Shown here: positions 1 to 7,765 of the stretch, in pieces
Position numbering within the stretch: the stretch's first letter is position 1
Layout of the letters: each line of letters starts with the position of its first letter
Source of the DNA: Sphingomonas sp. MA1305
Lineage (GTDB): Bacteria > Pseudomonadota > Alphaproteobacteria > Sphingomonadales > Sphingomonadaceae
DNA: 64,000 nucleotides
Assembly (NCBI RefSeq): GCF_016107325.1
Contig: NZ_RCVT01000001.1
Location: 682,001 to 746,000 of the forward strand
Direction of reading: 5' to 3'
Translations under genes and position numbers: made by a program
Notes under the pieces: model-generated
Told to the model about the DNA's origin: nothing
Database searches by the model: none
What the model saw: the letters and a program-made list of their open reading frames with translations, nothing else

Positions 1-263
1 TGCTTGTCGCGGGCGTGGCGGCGCAGCGCCGACCGGCGGCGCATCGCGCGGTCGACCAATCCGCCGAGCCGCGGCCAGCGCCGCTTCAGCCGCACGAAGC
101 GCACCTGCGCCCAGCGCGAATTGCGCAGGATCAGCACCAGTCCGCCAGCAAACAGGAAGATGCCGCCCGGCCCGGGCAGCGGCGCCACGACGCCCGCCCC
201 GACGATCAGCAGCACGCCCGCCGTCAGTTGCAGGATGCGCAGGGCGGGGTGGCGATCGCTCAT
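1..263 (-). CDS. PGPGW-type small transmembrane protein (partial)
   Basis: The ATG is at 261-263 on the minus strand and the frame runs open off the left edge, so the C-terminus is missing. The visible 87 residues start MSDRHPALRILQLTAG, then a hydrophobic segment, the motif PLPGPGGIFLFAGG (the signature of the PGPGW putative transmembrane family), a second hydrophobic stretch, and an Arg-rich cytosolic part. The family is of unknown function. It is divergent from comM with about 110 bases between them. The family call rests on the PGPG motif and the two-helix layout. Confidence 0.7.
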   Translation of the reverse strand, partial: MSDRHPALRILQLTAGVLLIVGAGVVAPLPGPGGIFLFAGGLVLILRNSRWAQVRFVRLKRRWPRLGGLVDRAMRRRSALRRHARDK

Positions 264-377
264 CGACGTTCCATCTGGTGGTGGTGCCATAGGAGCGCAA
301 GACACCGGCAGGCCGGATTCGCACCTATGTATAGCTATGGCCGGCTGCGTGACATCGCAGCAGTCCGGGGGCAAGGC

Positions 378-1886
378 ATGGCGGCGATCGTACGGACGGT
401 GGCGTATCTGGGGCTGGAGGCGCGCGCCGTCGAGGTGCAGGTGCAGCTGATCCCCGGCCTGCCTGGCTTCTACGTCGTCGGGCTCGCCGACAAGGCGGTA
501 GGGGAGAGTCGGGAGCGGGTGCGCGGTGCCGTCGCCGCTCTCGGTCTGGCGCTGCCGCCGAAACGGATCGTCGTCAATCTGTCACCCGCGGACCTGCCCA
601 AGGAGGGGTCGCATTTCGACCTGCCGATCGCGCTCGGCCTGCTCGCGGCGATGGGCGTGATCGATAGCGAGGCGCTGGCGGACTATATCGTCGTCGGTGA
701 GCTCGGCCTCGATGGGCGGATCGCGTCCTCGCCCGGCGTGCTGCTCGCCGCCCTCCATGCCGGGGCGGAGGGAGCGGGGCTGATCTGTCCGGCGGCGCAG
801 GGGGCGGAGGCGGCCTGGGCGGGATCGGTGGAGGTGCTCGCCGCGCCGGACCTGCTGGCGCTGATCAACCATTTCAAAGGGCACGGCCTGCTCGCCCCGC
901 CGCCGGCGGGCGAGGTGGACGCGCCGCCGCCCGGACCGGACCTCGCCCAGGTCAGGGGGCAGGAGGTGGCCAAGCGCGCATTGGAGATCGCCGCCGCCGG
1001 CGGGCACAATCTGCTGATGATCGGACCGCCGGGCGCCGGCAAGTCGCTGATGGCCGCGTGTCTACCCGGCATCCTGCCCCCGCTCGATGCGGGCGAGGCG
1101 CTGGAAGTGTCGATGGTCCAGTCGGTGGCGGGAACCCTTGCCGGTGGCCGGTTGACGCGGGCGCGGCCCTTCCGGGCGCCGCATCACAGCGCATCGATGG
1201 CGGCGCTGACCGGCGGCGGCTTGAGGGTCAAGCCGGGTGAGGTCAGCCTCGCGCATCTCGGCGTTCTGTTCCTCGACGAACTGCCCGAATTCCAGCGAGC
1301 CGTGCTCGATTCGCTGCGCCAGCCGCTGGAGACGGGCACGGTCACCGTCGCCCGTGCCAATGCCCATGTCACCTTTCCCGCCCGCGTCCAGCTCGTCGCG
1401 GCGATGAACCCGTGCCGCTGCGGTCATCTCGGCGATGCCAGCCTCGCCTGCGCCCGTGCGCCGCGCTGCGCCGCCGACTATCAGGCCAGGGTGTCGGGGC
1501 CGCTGCTCGACCGTATCGACCTGCATGTGGAGGTCGCCGCCGTCACCGCTGCCGATCTCGTGCTGCCGCCCGCGCGCGAGGGATCGGTGGCGATCGCCGC
1601 GCGGGTGGCAGCGGCGCGGGCGGTGCAGGCGGCACGCTATGCCGGGGAGGGCCCGCGCACCAATGCGGAAGCGGGCGGCAAATTGCTGGAGGCGGCCGCC
1701 ACGCCCGATCAGGCCGGACGCACCCTGCTTGCCCAAGCGGCGGAGGCGATGCGCCTCTCCGCGCGCGGCTATACGCGGGTGCTGCGTGTCGCCCGCACGA
1801 TCGCCGATCTCGCCGGCAGCGAAGGCGTAGGCCGGCCGCACGTCGCGGAAGCGCTGAGCTATCGCCGCCGCGCGCCGGCCAACTGA
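378..1886 (+). CDS. comM: YifB/ComM family Mg chelatase-like AAA ATPase
   Basis: A 502-residue protein starting MAAIVRTVAYLGLEAR, full length for the ComM/YifB family. ComM is a hexameric helicase that promotes branch migration during natural transformation. The N-terminal part (about 1-180) is the ChlI-like domain. A Walker A motif GPPGAGKS lies near residue 215, Walker B LFLDELPE near 296, and the family zinc-type motif MNPCRCGHLGD near 342; a C-terminal Mg-chelatase domain follows. In-frame ATGs exist upstream, but only this start gives the family N-terminus. It is a single gene followed by tRNA-Leu. Whether this organism is naturally competent cannot be told from the window. Confidence 0.95.
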   Translation: MAAIVRTVAYLGLEARAVEVQVQLIPGLPGFYVVGLADKAVGESRERVRGAVAALGLALPPKRIVVNLSPADLPKEGSHFDLPIALGLLAAMGVIDSEALADYIVVGELGLDGRIASSPGVLLAALHAGAEGAGLICPAAQGAEAAWAGSVEVLAAPDLLALINHFKGHGLLAPPPAGEVDAPPPGPDLAQVRGQEVAKRALEIAAAGGHNLLMIGPPGAGKSLMAACLPGILPPLDAGEALEVSMVQSVAGTLAGGRLTRARPFRAPHHSASMAALTGGGLRVKPGEVSLAHLGVLFLDELPEFQRAVLDSLRQPLETGTVTVARANAHVTFPARVQLVAAMNPCRCGHLGDASLACARAPRCAADYQARVSGPLLDRIDLHVEVAAVTAADLVLPPAREGSVAIAARVAAARAVQAARYAGEGPRTNAEAGGKLLEAAATPDQAGRTLLAQAAEAMRLSARGYTRVLRVARTIADLAGSEGVGRPHVAEALSYRRRAPAN

Positions 1887-1943
1887 TTCGCGACGTGCCG
1901 GTTGATCCCGCCGCCGCCATCGGCTACCGCGCCGATCTTCGCT

Positions 1944-2028
1944 GCCCCTGTGGCGAAATTGGTAGACGCATTCGACTCAAAATCGAACGCCGCAAGGCAT
2001 GCTGGTTCGAGTCCGGCCAGGGGCACCA
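1944..2028 (+). tRNA. tRNA-Leu (CAA)
   Basis: An 85-nt class II tRNA. The 7-bp acceptor stem GCCCCTG/CAGGGGC is perfect, the D arm carries GGTAGACGC, the anticodon stem TTCGA/TCGAA encloses loop CTCAAAA (anticodon CAA, decoding UUG), a long variable arm follows, and the T arm contains TTCGAGT. The CCA end is encoded (2026-2028). The toxin-immunity pair begins about 120 bases downstream; tRNA genes are common landing sites for such cargo, but no duplicated tRNA 3' end was seen here. Confidence 0.97.
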
Positions 2029-2149
2029 TCTTCTTCTGTCATCATTGGACCGCAGGGCAATGCTACTCACATTGACCGGTTATGAGTCCATTTCGGATTG
2101 ACTTTTCCACGTTCGTTCGCTAAACGTTCTCCTGTCGGGGGCGGAAGCG

Positions 2150-3211
2150 ATGATGCATTTGTCGGAGTTCGAGCGACGGCGGTTGTTTGCGGATTGGCTG
2201 CGCACGGGGTGGCTGCCGCAAGCCGCGAGCGACGATGGTCGCGAGCTCAAGTTCAATCCATGGCATGATCCGGCAGATGGACGTTTTACCACGCGGGGAG
2301 GCGGGGGAACGGCCTCCGGAAGAGGCGCAGGGGCTGGCGCTCGTCGGGCAAGCCTCCGGTCGTCGCGGGACGCAGCGGCGATCGCGGGGTCGGCAGTCCG
2401 TCCAAGGGCTACGCCCCAGAACACGGCGGGACGAGCAGCGGAGTCGGCGCGATCCGACGTGTCGCACGGACGCGCGATCAATCAGTCGAGCGGCAATAGT
2501 CTCGTCGACTTCGCCGGCGGCGTTGGCGAGGGACTGTACGCCGCAGGCAAGGCGACGGTCTCGGACACTTATGCTCTCGTGACAACGAATCCGGTGACGA
2601 CCATGCGGGAGACCAACGCAGGCGTCGCGGCCATGCTGGATCATGCGATCGCTGCCGAGGACACGCCGGCCTATCGGCAGATCGCGCGGGCGGGGCGAGC
2701 CGTGGCGAACGCATCGGCCCGAGATGTTGGTCGTGTCACCGGGCGGGCCGTCGGAACCGTCGCGATCGGGGCCGCGCCTACGGCGGGGCTTTCCCGGTTT
2801 GCGAACCTTCGGCGGCTGAGGATGGCGAGAGTGCGTCCGACCATCGAGCGGCCGGCGATCACTTGGTCCAAGGAAACACTCAAGAAAGGCCGGCCTTCCA
2901 CGCTTTACAACGATGCCGCTCCGGGAGCGCGGCCCGGTCTGGCGCCGACCTTGATGCGACGGATGCCGAATGGCGCGATGCGACCGGTCAAGTTCGACGG
3001 CATCGACGGCGAATATATGGTCGATCGCAAGTGGAAGGTTGTCGATCTCCCACACGCAAGGGCACAGGTGCTGCGGCAATCAAAGGCGTTGGCGCAGAAC
3101 GGCATCCACGGGATGTGGGAAGTTCCCGATGCCAAGCAGAAGGTCAAGGCCTTCAAGATCTTGAGGAATGCCAAGGTTACCAACATCAAAGCCAGGGTGG
3201 TAGAGCCATGA
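2150..3211 (+). CDS. Predicted REase-fold (Tox-REase-like) toxin
   Basis: A 353-residue protein with no signal peptide. The N-terminus (residues 35-48) carries FNPWHDPADGRFT, a motif I associate with alphaproteobacterial polymorphic-toxin-like proteins. A low-complexity Gly/Ala/Arg linker follows, with helical segments at 115-225. The C-terminal about 80 residues resemble restriction-endonuclease-fold nuclease toxins: KFDGIDGEYMVDRK gives E288, D292 and K294 as a plausible PD-(D/E)XK-type centre, with WEVPD (E324) after it. The stop overlaps the next gene by 4 bases (ATGA), the layout expected of a toxin and its antidote. Nuclease activity and the delivery route are inferences. It could instead be a degraded phage protein with a toxin tail. 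Confidence 0.65.
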   Translation: MMHLSEFERRRLFADWLRTGWLPQAASDDGRELKFNPWHDPADGRFTTRGGGGTASGRGAGAGARRASLRSSRDAAAIAGSAVRPRATPQNTAGRAAESARSDVSHGRAINQSSGNSLVDFAGGVGEGLYAAGKATVSDTYALVTTNPVTTMRETNAGVAAMLDHAIAAEDTPAYRQIARAGRAVANASARDVGRVTGRAVGTVAIGAAPTAGLSRFANLRRLRMARVRPTIERPAITWSKETLKKGRPSTLYNDAAPGARPGLAPTLMRRMPNGAMRPVKFDGIDGEYMVDRKWKVVDLPHARAQVLRQSKALAQNGIHGMWEVPDAKQKVKAFKILRNAKVTNIKARVVEP

Positions 3212-3519
3212 TCGCTTCGCAGGTCGCACGCATCATTGCCAATGTCGTCGTTCAGCTGAGCCTGACCGATGAGGAGGATTTGCATCCCGACACGGCCGTC
3301 AGCATGCTGGAAAGTCTCGCGGCGGATGTGGATGAACTCGACAAGCCCTTCCTGCGCCAGGTCGTGGATGCGTTTCCGATCATCGCGCAGGATTATGAGG
3401 GGGAAGCACGGCAGTTGGTGCTCGACATCCCAGCGGGTTTCTTTCTCGAAGACACACTGGCTGAGGATGACCCCGTGGGGTCGACTGAGCTAACAGGGCT
3501 GCACGATGAGCAGGAGTGA
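3208..3519 (+). CDS. Predicted immunity protein for the upstream toxin
   Basis: A small acidic protein of 103 residues whose ATG overlaps the toxin stop codon (ATGA), so the two are translationally coupled. The sequence (MIASQVARIIANVVV at the start, many Asp/Glu after residue 20, acidic tail) matches no family I can name. Acidity, small size and position directly after a basic nuclease-type toxin are typical of immunity proteins. The function is inferred from context only. Confidence 0.6.
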   Translation: MIASQVARIIANVVVQLSLTDEEDLHPDTAVSMLESLAADVDELDKPFLRQVVDAFPIIAQDYEGEARQLVLDIPAGFFLEDTLAEDDPVGSTELTGLHDEQE

Positions 3520-4038
3520 GCGGGTGAGGGGCCTGGCAAGCCGGAGTGGCATAGGGGCGGTCGAAGCTAGCTTGGTGACGTCGCGATGACTTTGCTCCGT
3601 GCAGGCGTTGCGCTTGATCTCCGGATGGGGCGTGATGCGACCTAGTCATCGTTCGCCTGTGCAATTCAGCGGTTTCTACCGTCGACGGCATCGGATTTGC
3701 GATGGGCAGCACGAGGGGGCAACGGCGTCGACTGCTTCGGTGTCATAACCAGGTCGATGGACGAGCCAGCCCGGTTCGGATTACGGGGTCGGTGCGTCAT
3801 GCCATGGCCGAGGGTCATGCGGTCGTACCCTTGCTTTCCGTAATCGTCAGGCCCATCTCATGATCAGGTACGGCGGTTGCGGGCCTCCCCCCGGTGCTCC
3901 CGCCGTGCCACCACGGAGTGCCGCTTGGTCGCGTGCGACACTCTGCGACACTTCGTCCGTCGATCGTGACAAGCCAGTGCAACAAATCGCGTCTAGCGAT
4001 TTTGCGCACGGCGGCTGGAACAGCTAAGGGACGGGACG
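3520..4038. other. About 520-base gap with no supported gene
   Basis: Short open frames exist on both strands (for example 3815-4009 minus and 3380-3712 minus), but none shows a ribosome-binding site, a family motif or a coherent composition. Base composition is slightly lower in GC than nearby genes. It may be a decayed tail of the toxin locus. Confidence 0.5.
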
Positions 4039-4233
4039 ATGGGGTCGCCGCTACGCGGCTTTTGTGCGGGGTTCGTGGTCGGTTCGGCGATAATGCTGTC
4101 CGACGCCAAATTCGGGGCGGGTATGATGTCGGCGAAGCCGGGTTCTTTCTGGATGTACGTGCTGGCGGGCGCGTTGATGATCATCGCGTCGACGATCGCG
4201 ATGCCGTTCCTCAGTTTGCGTAAGGCGCGCTGA
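4039..4233 (+). CDS. Small two-helix membrane protein
   Basis: A 64-residue hydrophobic protein. It has an N-terminal hydrophobic stretch (GFCAGFVVGSAIML), a Lys/Gly turn and a second segment (WMYVLAGALMIIASTIAM), ending in basic residues LRKAR, so two membrane helices are likely. A purine-rich AAGGGACGGG sequence precedes the ATG at a workable distance. No family was recognised. The short length leaves some doubt, and an antisense frame overlaps it. Confidence 0.5.
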   Translation: MGSPLRGFCAGFVVGSAIMLSDAKFGAGMMSAKPGSFWMYVLAGALMIIASTIAMPFLSLRKAR

Positions 4234-4308
4234 TCGACCGTTCGCGCTCGTGGCGCGGCAACGCATCGATGGCCACGTCCCGCATTGGGACACTCCGTTA
4301 TCGTATAA

Positions 4309-4337
4309 GGGGGCGCGCCGCGTCTCGTCGCGCCCCC
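4309..4337 (-). terminator. GC-rich hairpin after the SWIB gene
   Basis: Perfect 9-bp arms GGGGGCGCG (4309-4317) and CGCGCCCCC (4329-4337) with an 11-nt loop lie just past the SWIB stop codon. No T tract is seen on the minus strand, so it may only stabilise the message end. Confidence 0.55.
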
Positions 4338-4364
4338 CGTCTCGTCCAAAACCGGTGTCGGTGA

Positions 4365-4625
4365 TCAGGCCTTCACATGCTGCGAGATGTACTTGTTCAT
4401 CTCGAACATCGTGACCTTGTCCTTGCCGAACACCTTCTTCAGCTTGTCGTCGGCGAGGATCTCGCGCTTGTTCTCCGGGTTCTGCAGGTTGTTGGACTTG
4501 ATATAGTCCCACACCTTGCTGATCACCTGGCTGCGCGGCAGCTTCTCGTTGCCGACCACGGCGCCGAGCTCTTCCGAGGGCTGAACGGGGGCGTGGATGC
4601 CGCCGGTCTTGGTAGTGGTAGCCAT
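4365..4625 (-). CDS. SWIB/MDM2 domain-containing protein
   Basis: An 86-residue protein starting MATTTKTGGIHAP with an AGGAAGGA ribosome-binding site just upstream. The body is one SWIB/MDM2 fold: LPRSQVISKVWDYIK, then NLQNPENKREI, then LKKVFGKDKVTMFEMNKYI. Stand-alone SWIB proteins occur in many bacteria (Chlamydiae, Proteobacteria) and are thought to affect chromatin or DNA topology, but the role here is unknown. It lies 47 bases after the DUF2945 gene on the same strand and may be co-transcribed with it. Confidence 0.9.
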   Translation of the reverse strand: MATTTKTGGIHAPVQPSEELGAVVGNEKLPRSQVISKVWDYIKSNNLQNPENKREILADDKLKKVFGKDKVTMFEMNKYISQHVKA

Positions 4626-4672
4626 CGCATTCCTTCCTGTTACGCCCGGTCCGTGTCGCCGGGCGGAGCGAT

Positions 4673-4879
4673 TCACGCCTTCTTGAGCGCGCCTGCCTTG
4701 TGCGCCGCCTTTCCGCCGTTGTCACTCTCTACGATGTACTGCGGCTCCTCCTTCGAGGCGCGGACCGTGTGACCCTTGATCTTGGTGTCGCTGGTCACTT
4801 TCTTCTCGACCTCGCCATGGGCGGTGCCGCCGTGGCTCTTCCAGGTGACGTCGTCGCCTTTCTTCAGGTCCTGTGCCAT
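4673..4879 (-). CDS. DUF2945 (hypervirulence-associated TUDOR-like) protein
   Basis: A 68-residue protein starting MAQDLKKGDDVTWKSHGG, preceded by AGGAGAGA. The pattern GDDVTWKSHGGTAHGEV followed by HTVRASKEEPQYIVES and a Lys/Ala-rich C-terminus is that of DUF2945, a small SH3/TUDOR-like fold widespread in Proteobacteria and fungi and often found near stress genes. The biochemical role is unknown. It is divergent from folE. Confidence 0.9.
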   Translation of the reverse strand: MAQDLKKGDDVTWKSHGGTAHGEVEKKVTSDTKIKGHTVRASKEEPQYIVESDNGGKAAHKAGALKKA

Positions 4880-5054
4880 GTCTCTCTCCTCATCTTGATC
4901 CACCGCAAAGCGCGTCAATGCGGCAAAGAGTTGCATTGTGCGGCGGGGCTGGGCGGGCGGCGCGGGGTGGGGAGCCCACTGGCCGATCCCGGCGTTCGCA
5001 CCTATGGTCGCCCGCCGCCGCGCAGGCCGGCGGCGACAGGAGGACAGAGCAACG

Positions 5055-5684
5055 ATGACCGATAGCCGCGCGACACCCGACGACGGCGACCTCGTGGCCG
5101 CGGCGCCCGCAGGCGAGATTCCGGCGGACGTGGCGGAGGCGGTGCGCACGCTGATCCGCTGGGCCGGCGACGATCCGACGCGCGAAGGGCTGATCGACAC
5201 GCCGCGCCGCGTCGCCAAGGCGTGGCGCGAATATTGCGCCGGCTATGGCGAGGACCCCGCCCATCATCTGTCGCGGGTGTTCGAGGAAGTCGGCGGCTAT
5301 GACGAGATCGTGCTGCTCAAGGACATTCCGTTCCAGTCGCATTGCGAACACCATATGGCGCCGATCATCGGCAAGGCGCACATCGCCTATCTGCCCAAAG
5401 ACCATGTCGTGGGCATCTCCAAGCTCGCTCGCGTCCTGCACGGCTTCGCCCGGCGGCTGCAGGTGCAGGAACGGCTGACCGCGGAGGTCGCCGATTGCAT
5501 TTGGGAAAATCTGAAACCCGTCGGGGTCGCGGTGGTGATCGAGGCGAGCCATGCCTGCATGACGGCGCGCGGTGTCCGCACGCCGGGCGTGTCGATGGTG
5601 ACCAGCCGCATGATGGGCGTGTTCCGCGACGACGAGCGCAGCCGCAAGGAGGTGCTGTCGCTGATCGGTCTCGCGCACGCGTGA
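5055..5684 (+). CDS. folE: GTP cyclohydrolase I
   Basis: A 209-residue protein, normal for FolE. It converts GTP to 7,8-dihydroneopterin triphosphate, the first step of folate and pterin synthesis. Visible motifs are the HCEHHMAP zinc and active-site segment and [10 protein letters not shown] with the second zinc-binding cysteine; the C-terminus ends in [11 protein letters not shown], as in other FolE proteins. The start [10 protein letters not shown] was chosen because AGGAGG lies at 5038-5043. Its TGA overlaps the GTG of the next gene, making the first junction of a three-gene operon with folB. Confidence 0.97.
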   Translation: MTDSRATPDDGDLVAAAPAGEIPADVAEAVRTLIRWAGDDPTREGLIDTPRRVAKAWREYCAGYGEDPAHHLSRVFEEVGGYDEIVLLKDIPFQSHCEHHMAPIIGKAHIAYLPKDHVVGISKLARVLHGFARRLQVQERLTAEVADCIWENLKPVGVAVVIEASHACMTARGVRTPGVSMVTSRMMGVFRDDERSRKEVLSLIGLAHA

Positions 5685-6445
5685 CGGCGGCTGCGGCAGC
5701 CGAGCGCTGGGTACTCGTCACCGGCGGCGCCAAGCGGCTGGGCGCGGCGATCGCACAGGCCTGCGCGACCGCCGGCTGGCGGCCGGTAATCCATTACGGT
5801 GCATCGCAGGAGGAGGCGGAGACGCTGGCCGGGGAATTGCACGGCGTCGCGGTGCGGGGAGATCTCGCCGATACTGCCGCGGTGCCGACGCTATTTGCCC
5901 GCGCCCGCGCCGCCGCCGGCGCGCCGATCGCCGCCCTGGTCAACAGTGCCTCCCGCTTCGAGTTCGACCGGCCGGAGGCGATCGACGCTGCGCTGGCCCA
6001 GCGCTTGCATCAGATCAACGCGGTGGCACCGGCGCAACTTGCCGCCGCGCTCGCTGCCCAACCTGACGTCGCCGACGCTGCCGTGGTCAATCTGCTCGAC
6101 CAGAAGCTCGCCAATCCCAATCCCGACTTCTTTTCCTATTCGATGGCCAAATTCGCGCTCGCCGGCGCGACAACAATGCTAGCGCAGGCGCTGGCACCGC
6201 AGGTTAGGGTCAATGCGGTCGCGCCGGGGCTGACGCTGAAAAGCGGCGATCAAAGCGACGCCGAGTTCGACCGCGCCGCGCACAAGAACCTGCTGCGGCG
6301 TCCGGTCGGCGCCGAGGCCGTGGCGGAAGCGGTCGTTTATCTGCTCAGCGCGCGCAGCGTCACCGGCCAGACCCTATACGTCGATTGCGGTCAGCGCTTC
6401 CTGCCAAGCGGCGGCGACATCATGTTCGAGGATCGCGATGGCTGA
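5681..6445 (+). CDS. folM: FolM/PTR1-like SDR pteridine reductase
   Basis: A 254-residue short-chain dehydrogenase. The nucleotide motif is TGGAKRLG, that is TGxxxRxG rather than the usual TGxxxGxG; this substitution is characteristic of pteridine reductases (PTR1) and dihydromonapterin reductase FolM. Catalytic YSMAK (YxxxK) and NSAS are present. The probable start is a GTG overlapping the folE stop (GTGA at 5681). The end overlaps folB by 8 bases. Lying between folE and folB supports an NADPH-dependent pterin reductase, possibly tetrahydromonapterin-forming or a back-up dihydrofolate reductase; the substrate is inferred. Confidence 0.85.
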   Translation: MTAAAAAERWVLVTGGAKRLGAAIAQACATAGWRPVIHYGASQEEAETLAGELHGVAVRGDLADTAAVPTLFARARAAAGAPIAALVNSASRFEFDRPEAIDAALAQRLHQINAVAPAQLAAALAAQPDVADAAVVNLLDQKLANPNPDFFSYSMAKFALAGATTMLAQALAPQVRVNAVAPGLTLKSGDQSDAEFDRAAHKNLLRRPVGAEAVAEAVVYLLSARSVTGQTLYVDCGQRFLPSGGDIMFEDRDG

Positions 6446-6788
6446 CTATACGACGATCCTCGACGGGCTGGAGGTTGCGATGCGCCTCGGCATCCATCCG
6501 CACGAGGCGCTGCCACAGCGGGTGCGTATCTCGGTCTGGCTCACCGTCGACTATTCCGCCCCGCCCAGCGCCGACCGGATCGAGGAGGTGCTCGATTACG
6601 ATTTCATTCGCGACGGCATCCACGCGCTCGCAACCGGACCCGGCTTCGCACTGCAGGAGACGCTGGTCGAGGCGATCGCTTCGCTTTGCCTCGGTGATCC
6701 GCGCGTGCGGCAGGTCCGGGTCCGGTCGCTGAAGATGGACGTCTATCCAGACGCGGCGGTGGGGTGCGAGATCGTGCGCGGCCGGTGA
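6438..6788 (+). CDS. folB: Dihydroneopterin aldolase
   Basis: A 116-residue protein of the FolB/FolX fold. It starts [24 protein letters not shown]; the VAMRLGIHPHE stretch is the alphaproteobacterial version of the LxxxxxIGxxxxE pterin-pocket motif. A conserved LVEAIASLCL segment and the usual C-terminal RVRSLKMDVYPDA follow. It cleaves dihydroneopterin to hydroxymethyl-dihydropterin and glycolaldehyde (an epimerase role is possible). It overlaps the SDR gene by 8 bases at the end of the folE operon. Confidence 0.88.
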   Translation: MADYTTILDGLEVAMRLGIHPHEALPQRVRISVWLTVDYSAPPSADRIEEVLDYDFIRDGIHALATGPGFALQETLVEAIASLCLGDPRVRQVRVRSLKMDVYPDAAVGCEIVRGR

Positions 6789-6891
6789 CGCCGCCGATCC
6801 TGTCGTCTGCCTAAATGCCAGGTCCAGCCCCGGTTCAGCCGACGACCGCTACCTCGATCATCGGGATCATACCCGTGTTGGAGTCGAGGTT

Positions 6892-7206
6892 ATGCAAGGA
6901 TTTCGAATCGCGCTTCTGTCCATCCTGGCCGGCGGTGCCGCGCTGACCGCCACGAGCGCCAGCGCTCAATCGGCAGGCTACGACCGTTGGCAGGCGGATC
7001 GCGCCTATCATGGCGCCGACGTCCGTGCGCAGCAGGCCTGGAACGACGAGCGCAACGCCCGGACCGCCGCGCATTACGGCGATTACCGTGCGGCGGACGC
7101 CTATGCCCGCGCCGCCTCCTTTCACCGCGAACAGGCTCGGCGTGACGCGCGTTTTGCGCGGCACGAGGACCGCAGGGCGCGTCACGATTACTGGCGCGGC
7201 TGGTAA
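6892..7206 (+). CDS. Small secreted Arg/Ala/Tyr-rich protein
   Basis: A 104-residue protein with a clear signal peptide (MQGFRIALLSILAGGAALTA, cleavage likely after ATSASA). The mature part is rich in Ala, Arg, Asp and Tyr (for example AYHGADVRAQQAW and DYRAADAYARAASFHREQ) and ends DYWRGW. No family was recognised. A purine-rich GGAGTCGAGG precedes the ATG. It is probably a periplasmic or envelope protein. Confidence 0.7.
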   Translation: MQGFRIALLSILAGGAALTATSASAQSAGYDRWQADRAYHGADVRAQQAWNDERNARTAAHYGDYRAADAYARAASFHREQARRDARFARHEDRRARHDYWRGW

Positions 7207-7321
7207 GGGAAGACGTCCATCCGTCGCTCGGCCCGACGCCGGGCGGCGGCAGGCGCCTAGCAGGACGATGGTCGATCGAGCCGGCCCATCGGCTCCGTCT
7301 GTCTGATCGGCGCGGTGGCAG

Positions 7322-7570
7322 CTAGCGATGCAGGGCCATGGCGGGCGAATTGATCGCCGTGAACATCAGGCAGAACAAAGTCAGCTGATTGTCGTCGGTG
7401 ACGTTCATTTGCCAATGACCATCGAGCCAAAGATCGGTGCCGAGCTCTCGGATCAGATCGCCTGCCAGTCGCACCGCCATTCGTTGTGCTGCCGCAAGGT
7501 CGCGGCATTCATGGCCCGTCAGATCGGGAAGATTGATCCCGTCCTGCACATGAAAATAGTATCGCGGCAC
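7322..7570 (-). CDS. DUF6894 family protein
   Basis: An 82-residue protein starting MPRYYFHVQDGINLPDLTGHE and ending with a WQMNVTDDNQLTLFCLMF strand, the pattern of DUF6894 small alphaproteobacterial proteins (N-terminal PRYYFH, an acidic turn, a middle helix with EA..A, and a W.V.V.D strand). Function unknown. A second member lies in the mobile element at 20129-20410. Confidence 0.85.
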   Translation of the reverse strand: MPRYYFHVQDGINLPDLTGHECRDLAAAQRMAVRLAGDLIRELGTDLWLDGHWQMNVTDDNQLTLFCLMFTAINSPAMALHR

Positions 7571-7765
7571 ACCGCCTCCTCCGCCAGGCGAAAGCGGTAG
7601 ACCCGAGTTTGAGCGCCGTTAGCAACTTAGGTCAGTCTGTCTCCGATTTTTTTTCCATGAGTGTTGCCGGCATCGCGCGTGATGTCTTGAGACCGGCCAA
7701 GACGCATCTCTCGGCAACGAGAAGGACGGTCGCTGCCGTTATGCCCCTCAAAGACTTTCTCTCGG

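Noticed and set aside
3815..4009. A 64-residue minus-strand frame after the immunity gene
   Set aside because: No start signal or family similarity; could be a decayed remnant but is not supportable.
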